DNA of 64,000 bases, from contig CM055728.1 in the NCBI GenBank assembly GCA_029465975.1, positions 8,505,307 to 8,569,306 of the forward strand, read 5' to 3'. The number at the start of each line of letters is the position of its first letter. Within the stretch, counting starts at the first letter, position 1. Source of the stretch: Dallia pectoralis. Lineage: Eukaryota > Chordata > Actinopteri > Esociformes > Umbridae. The position numbers and the translations under genes are program-made. The notes beneath the pieces are model-generated. The model ran no database searches and was not told the DNA's origin. It saw nothing but the letters and a program-made list of their open reading frames with translations. Of the stretch, positions 38,798-50,810 are shown one piece after another.

Positions 38798-41075
38798 CTC
38801 ATCATCTCTCATCTTCAACCGCTTATCCGGGGTTGTGTCGCGGGGGTAGCAGCTCTAGCAGGGGACCCCAAACTTCCCTTTCCCGGGCAACATTAGCCAG
38901 CTCTGACTGGGGAATCCCGAGGCGTTCCCAGGCCAGTGTGGAGATATAATCTCTCCACCTAGTCCTGGGTCTTCCCCGAGGTCTCCTGCCAGCTGGACGT
39001 GCCTGGAACACCTCTCTAGAGAGGCGCCCAGGTGGCATTCGTACTAAATGCCCGAACCACCTCAACTGGCTCCTTTCTACGCAAAGGAGCAGCGGCTCTA
39101 CTCCGAGTTCCTCTCGGATGACTGAGCTTCTCACCCTATCCCTAAGGGAGAGGCCAGCCACCTTTCTGAGAAAACCCATTTCGGCCGCTTGTACCCGCGA
39201 TATCGTTCTTTCGGTCATGACCCAGCTTTCATGACCATAGGTGAGAGTAGGAACAAAGACTGACCGGTAGATCGAGAGCTTTGCCTTCCAGCTCAGCTCT
39301 CTTTTTGTCACAACGGTGCGGTGAAGCAAATGCAACACCGCCCCCGCTGCTCCGATCCTCCGACCAATCTTCCGCTCTATTGTTCCCTCTCTCGCGAACA
39401 AGACCCCGAGGAACTTGAACTCCTTCACTTCGAGTAAGGACTCATTCCCTACCCGGAGTAGGCACTCCACCGGTTTCCTGCTGAGAGTCATGGCCTCAGA
39501 TTTAGAGGTGCTAACCCTCATCCCAGCCGCTTCACACTCGGCCACGAACCGATCCAGTGAGTGCTGAAGGTCACCGACCGATGAGGCCATCAGGACCACA
39601 TCATCCACAAAAAGCAGTGATGTGACCATCAGCCCACCGAACGGAAACCCCTCCCCCCATGACTACGCCTTGATATCCTGTCCATGAATATTACAAACAG
39701 GATTGGTGACAAAGCGCAGCCCTGGCGGAGGCCAACCCCCACCGGGAACGAATCCGACTTACTGCCGAGAACACTCATGCTTTGAGCGTACAGAGATTGG
39801 ATGGCCCTGAGAAGAGACCCCCTCACCCCATACTCCCGCAGCACCTCCCACAGAATATCCCGGGGTACCCGGTCATACGCCTTCTCCAGATCCACAAAAC
39901 ACATGTAGACTGGATGGGCATACTCCCAGGCCCCCTCCAGGATCCTTGCGAGAGTAAAGAGCTGGTCCGTGGTTCCCCGGCCAGGACGAAAACCGCATTG
40001 TTCCTCTTCAATCTGAGGTTCGACTATCGGCCGAACACTCCTTTCCAGCACTTTGGAGTACACTTTACCAGTGAGGCTGAGGAGTGTGATACCTCTGTAA
40101 TTGGCACACACTCTTTGGTCCCCCTTTTTGAAGGGGAACCACACCCCGGTTCCACTCCTCTGGCACTGTCCCAGACTTCCATGCAATGTTGAAGAGGCGT
40201 GTCAACCAAGACAGCCCTTCCCCACCCAAAGCTTTTAGCATTTCTGGGCGAATCTCATCAGTCCCTGGGGCTTTTCCACTGTGGAGTTGTTTGACTACCT
40301 CAGCGACTTCCCCCAGGGAAACTGACGATGACCCTCCATCAGCCTCCAGCTCTGCCTCTATACTAGAGGGCGTGTAGGTCGGATTCAGGAGCTCCTCAAA
40401 ATGCTCTTTCCACCGCCCGACATCATCAGTTGAGGTCAACAGTGTCCCATCCTTACTGTACACAGCTTGGATGGTTCCCCGTTTTCCCCTTCTGAGGTGC
40501 CGAACGGTTTTCCAGAAGCATCTTGGTGCCGACCGAAAGTCCTTCTCCATAGCTTCTCCAAACTTCTCCCACACCCGCTGCTTTGCCTCTGACACGGCAG
40601 CGGCTGCAGCCCTTCGGGCCTGTCGGTACCCTGCAACTGCCTCCGGAGTCCTCAGGGATAGCATATCCCTGAAGGCCTCCTTCTTCAGTCGGACAGCTTC
40701 CCTGACCACCGTGGTCCACCACGGTGTTCTAGGGTTACCACCCCTTGAGGAACCTAGGACCTTGAGACCACAGCTCACCGCCGCAGCTCCCAGCAATAGA
40801 AGCTTTGAACATTGCCCACTCCGGTTCAATGCCCCCAACCTCCACAGGGATGCCTGAAAAGCTCCACCGGAGGTGTGAGTTGAAGATCTTTCGGACAGGG
40901 GCCTCCTCCAGACGTTCCCAGTTCACCCGCACTACCCGTTTGGGCTTACCTGGTCTGTCCAAAGTCTTTCCCCACCCTCTGATCCAACTCACTACCAGAT
41001 GGTGATCAGTTGACAGCTATGCCCCTCTCTTCCCCCGAGTGTCCAAAACATGTGGCCTTAGATCAGCCGATACGA
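38798..41075 (-). mobile_element. 5'-truncated non-LTR retrotransposon (LINE)
   Basis: The 12-bp target duplication TGCTCCAAACAT lies at 38786-38797 and 41076-41087. The 3' end (left side) finishes in a short GATGAGATGATG-like repeat. The 5' end stops within the last part of the endonuclease (LSTDHHLVVSWIRGWG near 40990). This is a classic target-primed, truncated insertion. The clade was not resolved. Confidence 0.93.
38823..41010 (-). pseudogene. LINE ORF2 (reverse transcriptase), truncated and frameshifted
   Basis: In order on the minus strand: the endonuclease tail; LHSGKAPGTDEIRPEML (about 40300); YRGITLLSLTGKVYSKVLER; GFRPGRGTTDQLF; FVDLEKAYDRVPRD; GLRQGCALSPILF; the catalytic LLFVDDVVLMAS (about 39610); then a C-terminal region with RPRTRWRDYISTLAWERLGI. 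The frame changes near 40140 and near 39635, and an early TAG lies near 41005, so it is dead. FVDD replaces the commoner FADD. Confidence 0.92.
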
Positions 41076-41087
41076 TGCTCCAAACAT

Positions 41088-42535
41088 TTCCGTACTAAAT
41101 TGCCAATTATGAAAATATACCCTTTAAAATGTTGGGGTCACTTAGAAATGTCAATTTTGAAAGAAAATCACATATTTTGTCCATTTAAATGATTGTACCT
41201 GGGAACCTGGGAAGTTTTAATGGAATAACTACTAGGGCTGAACGATTTTGGAAAAGAATCGAATCGCAATTGATTTTTACCACTTTGTGATTGCGATATT
41301 ATATGCAATTCCTTTATCTATGAGGGGTAACAAAATTATTTAATGACACATTTCATATTGATCAAAATGCTCTCATTAAAAATGTAATTCATTAAAATGC
41401 TCTCGTATAAAAAAATGAATTGATAAAAACACAATTGAATAAAATAATAGCAATTTAATGTTTACATTTTTATCATTACACTTTTTATAATTACACTTTT
41501 TATCATTACTCTGTTAATCATTACACTGTTTATCATTAGACTTTCTATCATTACACTTTTAATCATTGCGCTTTTTATCATGACATTTTTAATCATTACA
41601 CTTTTAATCATTACACTTTTTATCATGACATTTTTATCATTACACTTTACACACTACAGTTGTATATTGACTGATTTGTTTAACTTCCTGCCTTGTAAAC
41701 ATGTAATAATTAGCATTACAACATAAATACTGACAAATAAGCCTGGTTTAAAGAAAAATATGAAAGTAAGTAACAAATCACACAAACACAAAGTGACTGT
41801 AATAAATGTATGATATGTAAACATGTGGATTGTACTTTTTAAACACTTTCTTGGAACTTTTCTAGGCAGTCGTTAAAGAAAGAAAAAACATATTATTTTC
41901 CGGATCTCCAGTCAGAAACACAAAACACAAAGTGGAGAACAATATGGTGGCAGTGAGGTAGCAAAGTTAGCAAGGCATTAGCAAGGCAACAATGTTGGAA
42001 AGATGATATTACTATCTTAAAATCGTTCATCCATAATATCTGCTAAGGGTGCCCCAAATACTGATTATTAGAGTATTTGCTCATTAAGGTTTTTATTACA
42101 ATCTTAATTCAGTATTCAGAAGATTTGTTTTGGTTATTATTTTTAAAAGAACTTTGCAAAAGTAGGCTACACTACTATACATTTTGTCAACTAAAGACTT
42201 AAATATAGATATTAGATCTAATAGAGCTGATATGGTTAATATATTGAATATATAAACATATGCAGTATCTAGCAGGTTTAATGTATCATAATGTGCAGCA
42301 TGATTCGCTAATATGCCTCATCTCAGTGCGCACTTTACTTTCCATTGGTCTACAGAAGCTAAAGTGGACAAAGATGCCGGCAATACAATATCTGGTTTCA
42401 AATATGCAACCAGAAGGCTAGTAGGCTACCATTGGCACTTTGCACAGCATTGTCCTCCGTTTTGTTTATTAGGCTGTACATTCTTTAATAAAGCATTGCT
42501 GCCATTCATGTTTAATTAAGAGGCATTAATTGTTG
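41088..42535. other. intergenic, AT-rich; possible hAT end and a ~20-bp array
   Basis: At about 41233 the sequence agggctgaacgattttgg followed by gaatcgaatcgcaattg resembles one end of a fish hAT element; its partner end was not found. From 41465 to 41650 there are irregular copies of a ~20-bp unit (tttttatcattacac). The rest is unremarkable. Confidence 0.45.
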
Positions 42536-43382
42536 AGGGATCCCACAGTTACTCGATTGGATTGAAATCTGGGGAATTTGGAGGCCAAGTTACTGTAACA
42601 CCTTTTTGCTGTGTTCCTCAAACCATTCCGGAACCATTTTTGCTATATTGCAGGGTGCATTATCCTGCCAAAAAGGCCATGCCATCAGGGAATACCGTTT
42701 CCATGGAAGGGTGTTCATGGGCTGCAGCAAAAATAACATCCACATGAATGGCAGGACCCAAGGTTTAGCAGCAGAACATTACCTAAAGCATCAAACGGCC
42801 TCATCTGCCTGGTTTCTTCCCATAGTTCATCCTGGTGCCATGTGTTCTCCAGATAAGTGATGCTCACACGCCCGTCCATCCATGTAATATAACAGAAAAC
42901 ATGATTAATCAGACCAGGCCACCTTGTTCAGTTGCTCTGTGCTCCAGTTCTGATGCTCACATGCCCATTATAGATGCTTTCAGTAGTGGACATGGGTCAG
43001 CATGGGCTCCCTGACTGGTCTGCATCTATACAGGCCCGTATGATACAAACTGTTATACACTGTCTGTTCTGACACCTTTCTATCAGAACCAGCTGTAACA
43101 TATTCAGCTACAATTTCAGATACAGTGACTGGTCTGTCGGATCGAACCACCCAGGCCAGCCTACGCTACCACAGCCCATCAATAAGCCTTGGCTACCCTG
43201 CCACCGATTCACCCTTGTCAAAGTCACTCAGATCAATTTTCTCTGCTCTCATCTAACTTTGAGGGCAAACATTCACTTGCTGCCTGATATATCCTACCCA
43301 CTGGCAGGTGCCATGACAACAACAGAATGCAAGTTATTCACATCACTTGTCAGTGGTTACTATGTTATGGCTGATCGGGGAA
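42536..43382 (-). mobile_element. degraded Tc1-like element
   Basis: Read on the minus strand, the 5' end is at about 43380 (complement of gttatggctgatcgg, a Tc1-family terminus common in fish). Transposase text follows in fragments, including the region coding for a catalytic SDE-type motif and the HHVD/MAPG region. It ends near 42540 at the equivalent of FPKFPRFQSNRV (DLNPIE region). Many indels and stops; the 3' inverted repeat is missing. Confidence 0.75.
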
Positions 43383-44050
43383 AAATGTCTTGTGTAGTTA
43401 TTGTATGTCCTCTAGTGGTGGGTTACAAACATGACTAGATTACAGTCAGATGGACAGCATGGAAATATACAGGACAATATTTCCAATATTAGATTTGAAC
43501 AAAATATGAAATGATATTGATAGTTATTCCATTTAGGTCTATTGGCTTTTCAAACCCAGAGGAATAGCCTTGCGTAGCACATTTGAATTAATTCTATTAG
43601 CTAGCTAAGAGCTAATGAAAAGTATGATACTGCGCCCACTGGCCAATTGAGGGGCAGAACATCTAAAAAGGATTATTCAGAAGACAAATGAAATGGGTTC
43701 TGGTCCCAGTTCTGTAGACACTTTACTGTATATATCATTGTTATGCCATTCAGATGCTATGTCCATGTCTGTCTATTGGCGATAACTGTAAAATAAACAG
43801 TTTGGGACTGAGAATTGAGTATTCTACTATTGGCAACTGCTCGGCTGGATTGCATGAATTTGAGGTCCTAGTTTAACTAAGTGTCTGTGTCAAGTGTGTT
43901 TCACCGCTCAAGATACCAGGCAGATTGGTGGGGTCATTGGGGTTCTGAAAGCATACTTAGCTCCGGGCGTGGATAACTAAACTGGGGCAAAGTCCAGCAG
44001 CAGAGGAGAGTGAGGAAAAGGAGTTTTTGTGTCTCAACATTTTACAAATT
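43383..44050. other. intergenic, nothing recognised
   Basis: Unique sequence. At 43410-43422 the minus strand reads CCACCACTAGAGGAC, a partial CTCF-like match. Confidence 0.35.
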
Positions 44051-44422
44051 TATGATATGTTCATGCAGATAGATGTGCAAATGATGTTATCATGCAGATA
44101 GATGTGCAAATGATATGATCATGTAGATAGATGTGCAAATTATATGATCATGCAGATATAAGTGCAAATGATGTGATCATGCATGTAGATGTGCAAATGA
44201 TGTGATCGTGCAAATGATGTGACCATGCAGATAGATGTGCAAATGATGTGATCATGTAGATAGATGTGCAAATGATATGATCATGTAGATAGATGTGCAA
44301 ATGATGTGATCATGCAGATAGATGTGCAAGTGATGTGATCATGCAGGTAGATGTGGAACTGATATGATCATGTAGATAGATGTGCAAATGATATGATCAT
44401 GCAGGTAGATGTGCAAAAAAGA
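44051..44422 (+). repeat. ~28-bp minisatellite, about 13 copies
   Basis: The unit is gatcatgcagatagatgtgc plus aaatgat(gt). Variants have gtagatag or gcaggtag. Confidence 0.88.
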
Positions 44423-45834
44423 TAATTGGGGAGACATACTTTGACATTCAATATATTCAATCGTTCCAATTCGAATCACACAGCGTATAAATCCTTTCAC
44501 ATTTTACAGGTTTCTTCTTTTTATACCCGAGAAAAGACAATGTGAGGATAAATCTTGGTTTATTGATACAATAAACAGAAGTCAATTTGAAGTAATAATT
44601 TCAATTGAATGTCAGTTGGATGTATAATTATAACGTTATATATAAGATATAAAATGCCTTAAGCTTGTTGAACCGAGGGGAGCTCTTTAGATTATTAGTG
44701 AACGGCTGTCACTAATGTTGGGATTTTTTATTTGGATTAGGGACGACTGGGCGGTTTGCCGAATTTAGTTGAACAAGATTTGTTGATGAGATAATGATTA
44801 TAGTTTGAATGAGTCTAAAAACCAACTCAGATCCAGATTGTATGTTTTGTAAGTATTCTATTTGTAATCCAAGTCTAATTCAAGTCAGGATAGGTCTGTT
44901 TTCTTTACCAGGTAAATATGACTGCCAACATATTACCATTTTCTGCCTGGGAGCAATTTAGGTTCACTGCACTGTTCAGAGAGAGAACAGCTGATTAAAG
45001 AACATTGGATTCTTTAACTACTAGGTTGTTGGGGAGAATAATATTTAAATATTAAATATACTTTTTTTCAGCCTGCTCTGTTTACTTGTCTTTCCTGTTT
45101 ATTTTTGTTTACTTATGAAGAAAAACATTTAACACTGAGAAGACATCATAGAGAGGAGATAATGTATGTTGACTGGCCTGTGGAGAGGAATATATATGTC
45201 AGTATTAACCATTCCTCTATTCAAATAAGACGTGGTGTGTTAAAAGTACTGTCTGGAGTTTCATTTAGTGGTGTTCCTGCGTACGCAATATGTATTCAAT
45301 TATTATACACTAGTTGGTATCTAGACTTTTCTCGCTCTTCCTAGATTTTCCACAACACCATTTTGCCACTGCAAAAAAAATAACACTGACTCTGAAGGGA
45401 TTCCTGTCTGTGTTGACATCCTGGAAGATTGGTGCTTCAGCTGGGCCACGACAGATTCTGCCGTCGGCACCGTTATTCCATATGCTATTATCATTGGTCT
45501 TGTTATCTTTTTTTGAAAAAACATCTGTTCCTGCTTCCTGTGGGATGGGACTAGAGGCTGTTGGCCAAATGGCACAGGATGTCTACAAATTGGACAGTCA
45601 ATGGTTTTTGTTTGTGCCAGTTTTCCTAAAAGTAAGCCAAATGGGACTTCGCTCCACTCATTGAACTGGAGTTACATGATAGTTCTATTTTTCGGAGCTC
45701 CGCCTCATGGGAGGAGCACTGCTCCTAGCGGTTTAGGACGGTGCTCCACGCTGCCCAAATGTACTCCATTACAGACCCAGATAAACCCACAATCAATCAG
45801 GTCTAGGTCGGCTAGCACAGAATATTGCCGTATA
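44423..45834. other. intergenic, nothing recognised
   Basis: AT-rich unique sequence. Small open frames around 45.3-45.9 kb show no conserved motif and are not called. Confidence 0.4.
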
Positions 45835-45935
45835 TCAATCAATCAAATGTATTTTATAAAGCCCTTTTTACAACAAAGTTGTCACAATGTGCTTTTACAA
45901 ACATCCAGGCCTATCAACAAACAAGTAGATAGCTG
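45835..45935 (+). repeat. dispersed fish repeat fragment
   Basis: aatcaatcaaatgtatttta then taaagccctttttacaacaa resembles a repeat abundant in pike and salmonid genomes, from memory of such sequences. Confidence 0.4.
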
Positions 45936-46483
45936 TAAATGACTGGAGTGTTCATGCCTCAACGCTGTAACCGTCTAAAAGCACTAACAGACAATTTAAA
46001 CGAATAGTCACCCAAACTAAGCACAGATTGGGCGAGAGAATCCAAGGACACGTCCTCAAGATAGTATTTCAATATAAGAGTAAGGTGTCAACCAGGCCTC
46101 ACAAATATCCTCCATCTCCACGCCTCTAAAGCTCAAGCTTCTTTTAGCAAGCGACTATACACATGAATGTAAGAGGACATCCTGCCTGATGGGACTCCAT
46201 CATCTCTCCAACGGGCCATATCACATTTTATGTGAGACTAGGCCATTTCATCAAACTGAGAAGTTACCCTGTCACTGAGACAGGAGAGAACTGGCTTCTT
46301 CTGGAAGCATGTATGCCACAGAGGGCCTCAGCTGAGGCCGACCCATAGCTCTTTGATGTTGACCCAATATACTTTTATGTTGACCCAAAATCCAAGATAC
46401 TTCAAGGCAACATTCCTAAGTACGTTGTTCGGCAGTGAAACGCATGCATCCAAAATATTGCTTCCAACATCCAATGGGTGTTG
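45936..46483. other. intergenic, possibly old transposon sequence
   Basis: A short gatgttgacccaatatactt-type duplication lies near 46357-46390. It may belong with the LINE-like fragment on the other side of the 32-bp array. Confidence 0.35.
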
Positions 46484-47206
46484 CAGACGGGACATCGCTG
46501 GTATAGACTCTATAGCAGACTCGACATCGCTAGTATAGACTCTATAGCAGACGCGACATCGCTGGTATAGACTCTATAGCAGACTCTATAGCAGACTCGA
46601 CATCGCTGGTATAGACTCTATAGACATCTATAGACTCTATAGCAGACGCGACATCGCTGGTATAGACTCTATAGCAGACGCGACATCGCTGGTATAGACT
46701 CTATAGCAGACTCGACATCGCTGGTATAGACTCTATAGCAGACTCGACATCGCTGGTATAGACTCTATAGCAGACGCGACATCGCTGGTATAGACTCTAT
46801 AGCAGACTCGACATCGCTGGTATAGACTATAGCAGACTCGACATCGCTGGTATAGACTCTATAGCAGACTCGACATCGCTGGTATAGACTCTATAGCAGA
46901 CGCGACATCGCTGGTATAGACTCTATAGCAGACTCGACATCGCTGGTATAGACTATAGCAGACGCGACATCGCTGGTATAGTCTCTATAGCAGACGCGAC
47001 ATCGCTGGTATAGACTCTATAGCAGAAGCGACATCGCTGGTATAGACTCTATAGCAGACGCGACATCGCTGGTATAGACTCTATAGCAGACGCGACATCG
47101 CTGGTATAGACTCTATAGCAGACGTGACATCGCTGGTATAGACTCTATAGCAGACGCGACATCGCTGGTATAGACTCTATAGCAGACGTGACATCGCTAT
47201 GCCACG
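46484..47206 (+). repeat. 32-bp minisatellite, about 22 copies
   Basis: The unit is gacatcgctggtatagactc, tatagcagacgc, with a c/t change at the second-last base and occasional 3-bp deletions (agactatagcag). Confidence 0.93.
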
Positions 47207-47425
47207 CCTCCTCCATGCATTTGAAGGAAATGGAGTCTGGTGCCGCTGGTCTAAAAATGTTCAACAAGGTTGCTTCAGGCTTCTTTGGCACCGGTATAAT
47301 ATTAAACAAATTCCCTGAATTGAGTATAAGGCAGCTTGTCAACAGCAGGTGGATAGTGTTTATATGGGGCGGTGTGTTACAGGCACCTGAGGCTACGTGC
47401 ATTCGTTGTTCCTTCATCTTAGGGA
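47195..47425 (-). pseudogene. LINE-like reverse transcriptase fragment
   Basis: The minus strand reads IIPVPKKPEATLLNIFRPAA then ISFKCMEEAW, which matches the PVPKK...LNDFRPVALTS motif of L2/Rex1-type reverse transcriptases in decayed form. It runs directly into the 32-bp array. Confidence 0.5.
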
Positions 47426-47449
47426 TGACTGTTGATCACATGACTAGAG

Positions 47450-48576
47450 TGTAGCACCGGTGTCACACCACTTACTGCGCCACTGGACCAGTTCTAGGTT
47501 CTAAGGAGTGGGGAGCAAAATAATTACACCAGAGACCGTTCTTTAAATACAAAAGGCCGGCAATTTACTGAATGCAAAACAAACATAGAATATACAGTAC
47601 GCAAACATACACTGCAGGTTCTGAATGTTGAAGTAATGAATGAAAAGGTATTTCACTCTATTTATTCTTTAGTTCACTTAAGTAATTTTAGCAAGGCTAA
47701 TCTAAGTTAGACCAGTCTTTTTACCTAATTTGGACCTATTTTAGAATTGCTATTTTCCATTCTGAGGTAACTCTTTTCCTTTCGTTTACGGCAAGAAAAT
47801 ACCCTCAATTCACACCAAATCAACCAATGTGGAACACAAGTATTTTAAAACACATTCAACTATATGAACTTAATATGAAAATAAAAGTATAACAACTTAA
47901 ATTCAAGTTCACGTTCAAGTATGAGTTCAATTATTCAATTAAATAAAAAGATTCAGTTTGATTCAGTCCAAAAAGAATGTCAATCAATTTCCAGTTCAGA
48001 ATCTATTCAAAACCAGTTCCTGATACTCCTACCACTCTGGTAGGGAGTCACCATGCGCACGAGGTTCTCACTGATGCGATGTGGAAGGTTAGTTGACAGT
48101 CTGGGTCTGGCTCGCCATCTTGATCCCGTCTGACCACGTGCACACCCACACGTGCAGACCAATCCTTGCTCCGACCGAGCTTCAAACAAAGCAAAAAAAC
48201 CTGACCAAAACCGGTGTGGCTTAGTAAACATAAAGTCCTTGTCAGTTCTCGACCAGGTAATTTATGTTTTTCAAAATAAGAATCAACTTTCTCACTCTTT
48301 TCTGCTTACTAACACACTTGTTCTCTCCTTCGGTCTTCTGCTGCAATGTCACTGAGACACGCCGTCTAGCGTCACTGAGACACGCCGTCTAGCGTCACTG
48401 GTCCCTTAAAGGGGCAGTGACATGAATTTTCCGTCGGCATACTTTTAATATTAAACATGTAATTGTTGTATTAACATTTTTAATTAACTTACATTAAATT
48501 AATACCTTAACTTCTAAATTATTTATGCAGCTTTATAAACTATTTATTTTTATGTCATATTTTAACATGGGTTACA
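47450..48576 (-). repeat. 3' LTR of the gypsy element
   Basis: Starts tgtagcaccgg and ends gggttaca on the plus strand. It carries one extra copy of a ~20-bp tract (cactgagacacgccgtctag) compared with the other LTR. Confidence 0.95.
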
Positions 48577-48591
48577 TCCTCCCCTCTTTAC
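48577..48591 (-). other. polypurine tract
   Basis: Minus strand aaagaggggagga directly abuts the 3' LTR, the expected place and composition for plus-strand priming. Confidence 0.75.
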
Positions 48592-48619
48592 CTAATGCAC
48601 GTCCCTGTGCATTCTGAAT

Positions 48620-50400
48620 CTATACTGTCATAATTCTAGGGGATTTTGGTAAACTGGGCTCTTTAATCGAATCTGTTAACACATCACTCAAGGTTTGAAA
48701 TAAAGACTGAACTATTGTAACCAACGGGTTCCCTAGCTCAGGGTAAGTCAGTCTTTTAGTCGCTTTTCTGTCTCTGAAAGGTCTTCTAGAACAGTCACCT
48801 TCAGTCTGGATGTCAGTCTGGTCCACAACACTTGTGTTTTCCTTGCCCTCCTGAGGAGGTTGAGTAGAAGGATGGACATTATCCAGGTCTTCCTCAGGTA
48901 GGTTTCCAGTTTCCTGTCCAGCGGCTGAGCTGCTCTCTTCAGGATCAGATAAGTCACAGTCTGCAGGATCAGGTAAGTCACAGTCTGCAGGATCAGGTAA
49001 GTCACAGTCTGCAGGATCAGGTAAGTTCAGGTCACAAGTCTCTACTGGAACATCCTCTGGAAAAGCTTTGGCTACGTCTTGCTTAGCAGCAGTCAATTCT
49101 TTGGAGGGTTCCAGTTCAATCCTTTCTGGTAAGTGTTCTATGGGTTCTGGGGTCGGGTCAAAATCTAGTGTTTCTACTCTTAGGTTTCTGTGTCCATCAT
49201 AGTGATATTCCTCAGAGTTCGATTGGGATTCATCCCCATCAGCTCCATCCGAACCGTCATTTTTAGGATGTTGTCGAGTTCTTGGTCGTCTCACTGCCTT
49301 TGACGGGTTAGTTTTACTTTCGGTTGAGGTCATAGGAAGAAAACCACATGGCAGCAAGAGGTCACGATGAAGAGTTCTTTGTGGGCCATCTCTTGTCTCA
49401 GGCTTCACAACATACACTGGCACGTCTCCAGACTGTCTCTGGACAACATACACATCAGACTCCCACCTATCGGCCAACTTGTGCTTGCCTCGAAGGCGGA
49501 CGTTCCGAACCAAGACTCTGTCGCCTTCCTTCAAGGTGGAGTCAACAACATGCTTGTCAAACCTCGTTTTGTTGCGACTGGCTGTCTTTTTAGCATTTTC
49601 AGTTGCTACTTTGTAACTGTTCTCAAGTTGAGATTTCAGGTTGCGAACATATTGCGAGTGTGAGCCTGACTGGTGATTGACTGGTAGGCCAAAGGCTAAG
49701 TCAACTGGCAACCTCGGCTGACGCCCGAACATTAACTCGTAAGGGGTAAAACCAGTTGTCTCGTTTTTAGTACAATTATAAGCGTGTACTAATGGTTTGA
49801 CGTAATCCCGCCAGTGACTCTTTTTCTGATTCTCGAGGGTTCCCAACATGTTGAGCAGGGTCCTGTTGAAGCATTCTACAGGGTTCCCTCTCGGATGGTA
49901 AGGGGTGGTTCTTATCTTTTGAGTGCCAATGAGCTCACACAGTTCTTTTATTGTTCGGGACTCAAAGTCAGGACCTTGGTCACTGTGGAGTTTTTCAGGG
50001 ATGCCATAATGGACGAAAAAGTGGTCCCACAGACTCTTGGCCACTGTCCTGGCTTTCTGATTCGGGGTGGGGACAGCCACTGCATATTTCGTAAAATGGT
50101 CGGTAATGACCAGAATGTCTTTGGTGTTACTAGAGTCCGGCTCCACACTGAGAAAATCCATGCACACAAGTTCGAGTGGTCTTGTTGCGTTGATGTTGAC
50201 GAGTGGAGCGGCTTTCTCAGGCATAGTCTTACGTCGTATGCAGCGGTTGCAGGTTTTGACCTTTGTTTCCACCTCGGCTGACATTTTGGGCCAATAGAAA
50301 CGCTTCCTGATGAGATTTAGGGTGCGCTCTGCGCCCATGTGGCCCATGTCGTCATGGAGGCTCTTGAGGACTAAGGATCTCAGGGAGCACAAGCTGGTAG
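48620..50400 (-). pseudogene. integrase part of Pol with long acidic tail
   Basis: HHCC zinc finger (HDDMGHMG...CNRC), then the DDE core: LVCMDFLSVEP (Asp), KLHSDQGPDFESR (Asp) and NPVECFNRTLLNML (Glu). Then the C-terminal GDRVLVRNVRLRGKHKLADR region and HRDLLLPCGF. All catalytic residues are present. A ~200-residue acidic tail follows, with four tandem copies of an LPDPADCD-type octapeptide. The stop is at 48620, close to the polypurine tract. Confidence 0.93.
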
Positions 50401-50810
50401 TGAGTCTGAGCATCCTCTTTCCGCTTGCGATACAATACACCACCTAAGACGGTAAGTTTGTTCCACTCTCTTAACAAGAGACCAAGCTCAGGAAGTTCTT
50501 TCCTCAAGGATGGTGGGGGTTTCTCCTCTAACTCCACTTGCCTGAGTACCTCACGGATGCAGGGATCAGCATTTTGCTTGTCTCTTATTTCAGCTGGTCC
50601 TAATGAGGGGATGACCGGTAAGCCACCAAGCTGATCCTCTTCTTCAAAGCTTTGTGGGAGAGCTTTTGGATGATGAGCAAGCGACAAAACCAAGGTGTTG
50701 CTTGGTGATGTTTCCCCAGAGTGATTGTTGATCACTTCACGAACCAAGTGCTTCTCACAGATAGCTTTGATGGTGTCTTCATCCAGGTGTGCATAATCAG
50801 CCACTGACAA
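50352..50810 (-). pseudogene. Pol linker between RNase H and integrase
   Basis: A spacer in a third frame that begins SVADYAHLDEDTIKAICEKH and runs to YQLVLPEIL, where the integrase frame takes over after another one-base change near 50385. No enzymatic motif. Confidence 0.75.

Noticed and set aside
40065..40838. Separate host gene with Ala/Arg-rich N-terminus
   Set aside because: It continues into RT motifs (GKAPGTDEIRPEML) of the LINE and lies inside its target duplications.
45314..45942. Open frames of 113-116 codons
   Set aside because: Hydrophobic text without family motifs; the second overlaps a dispersed repeat.
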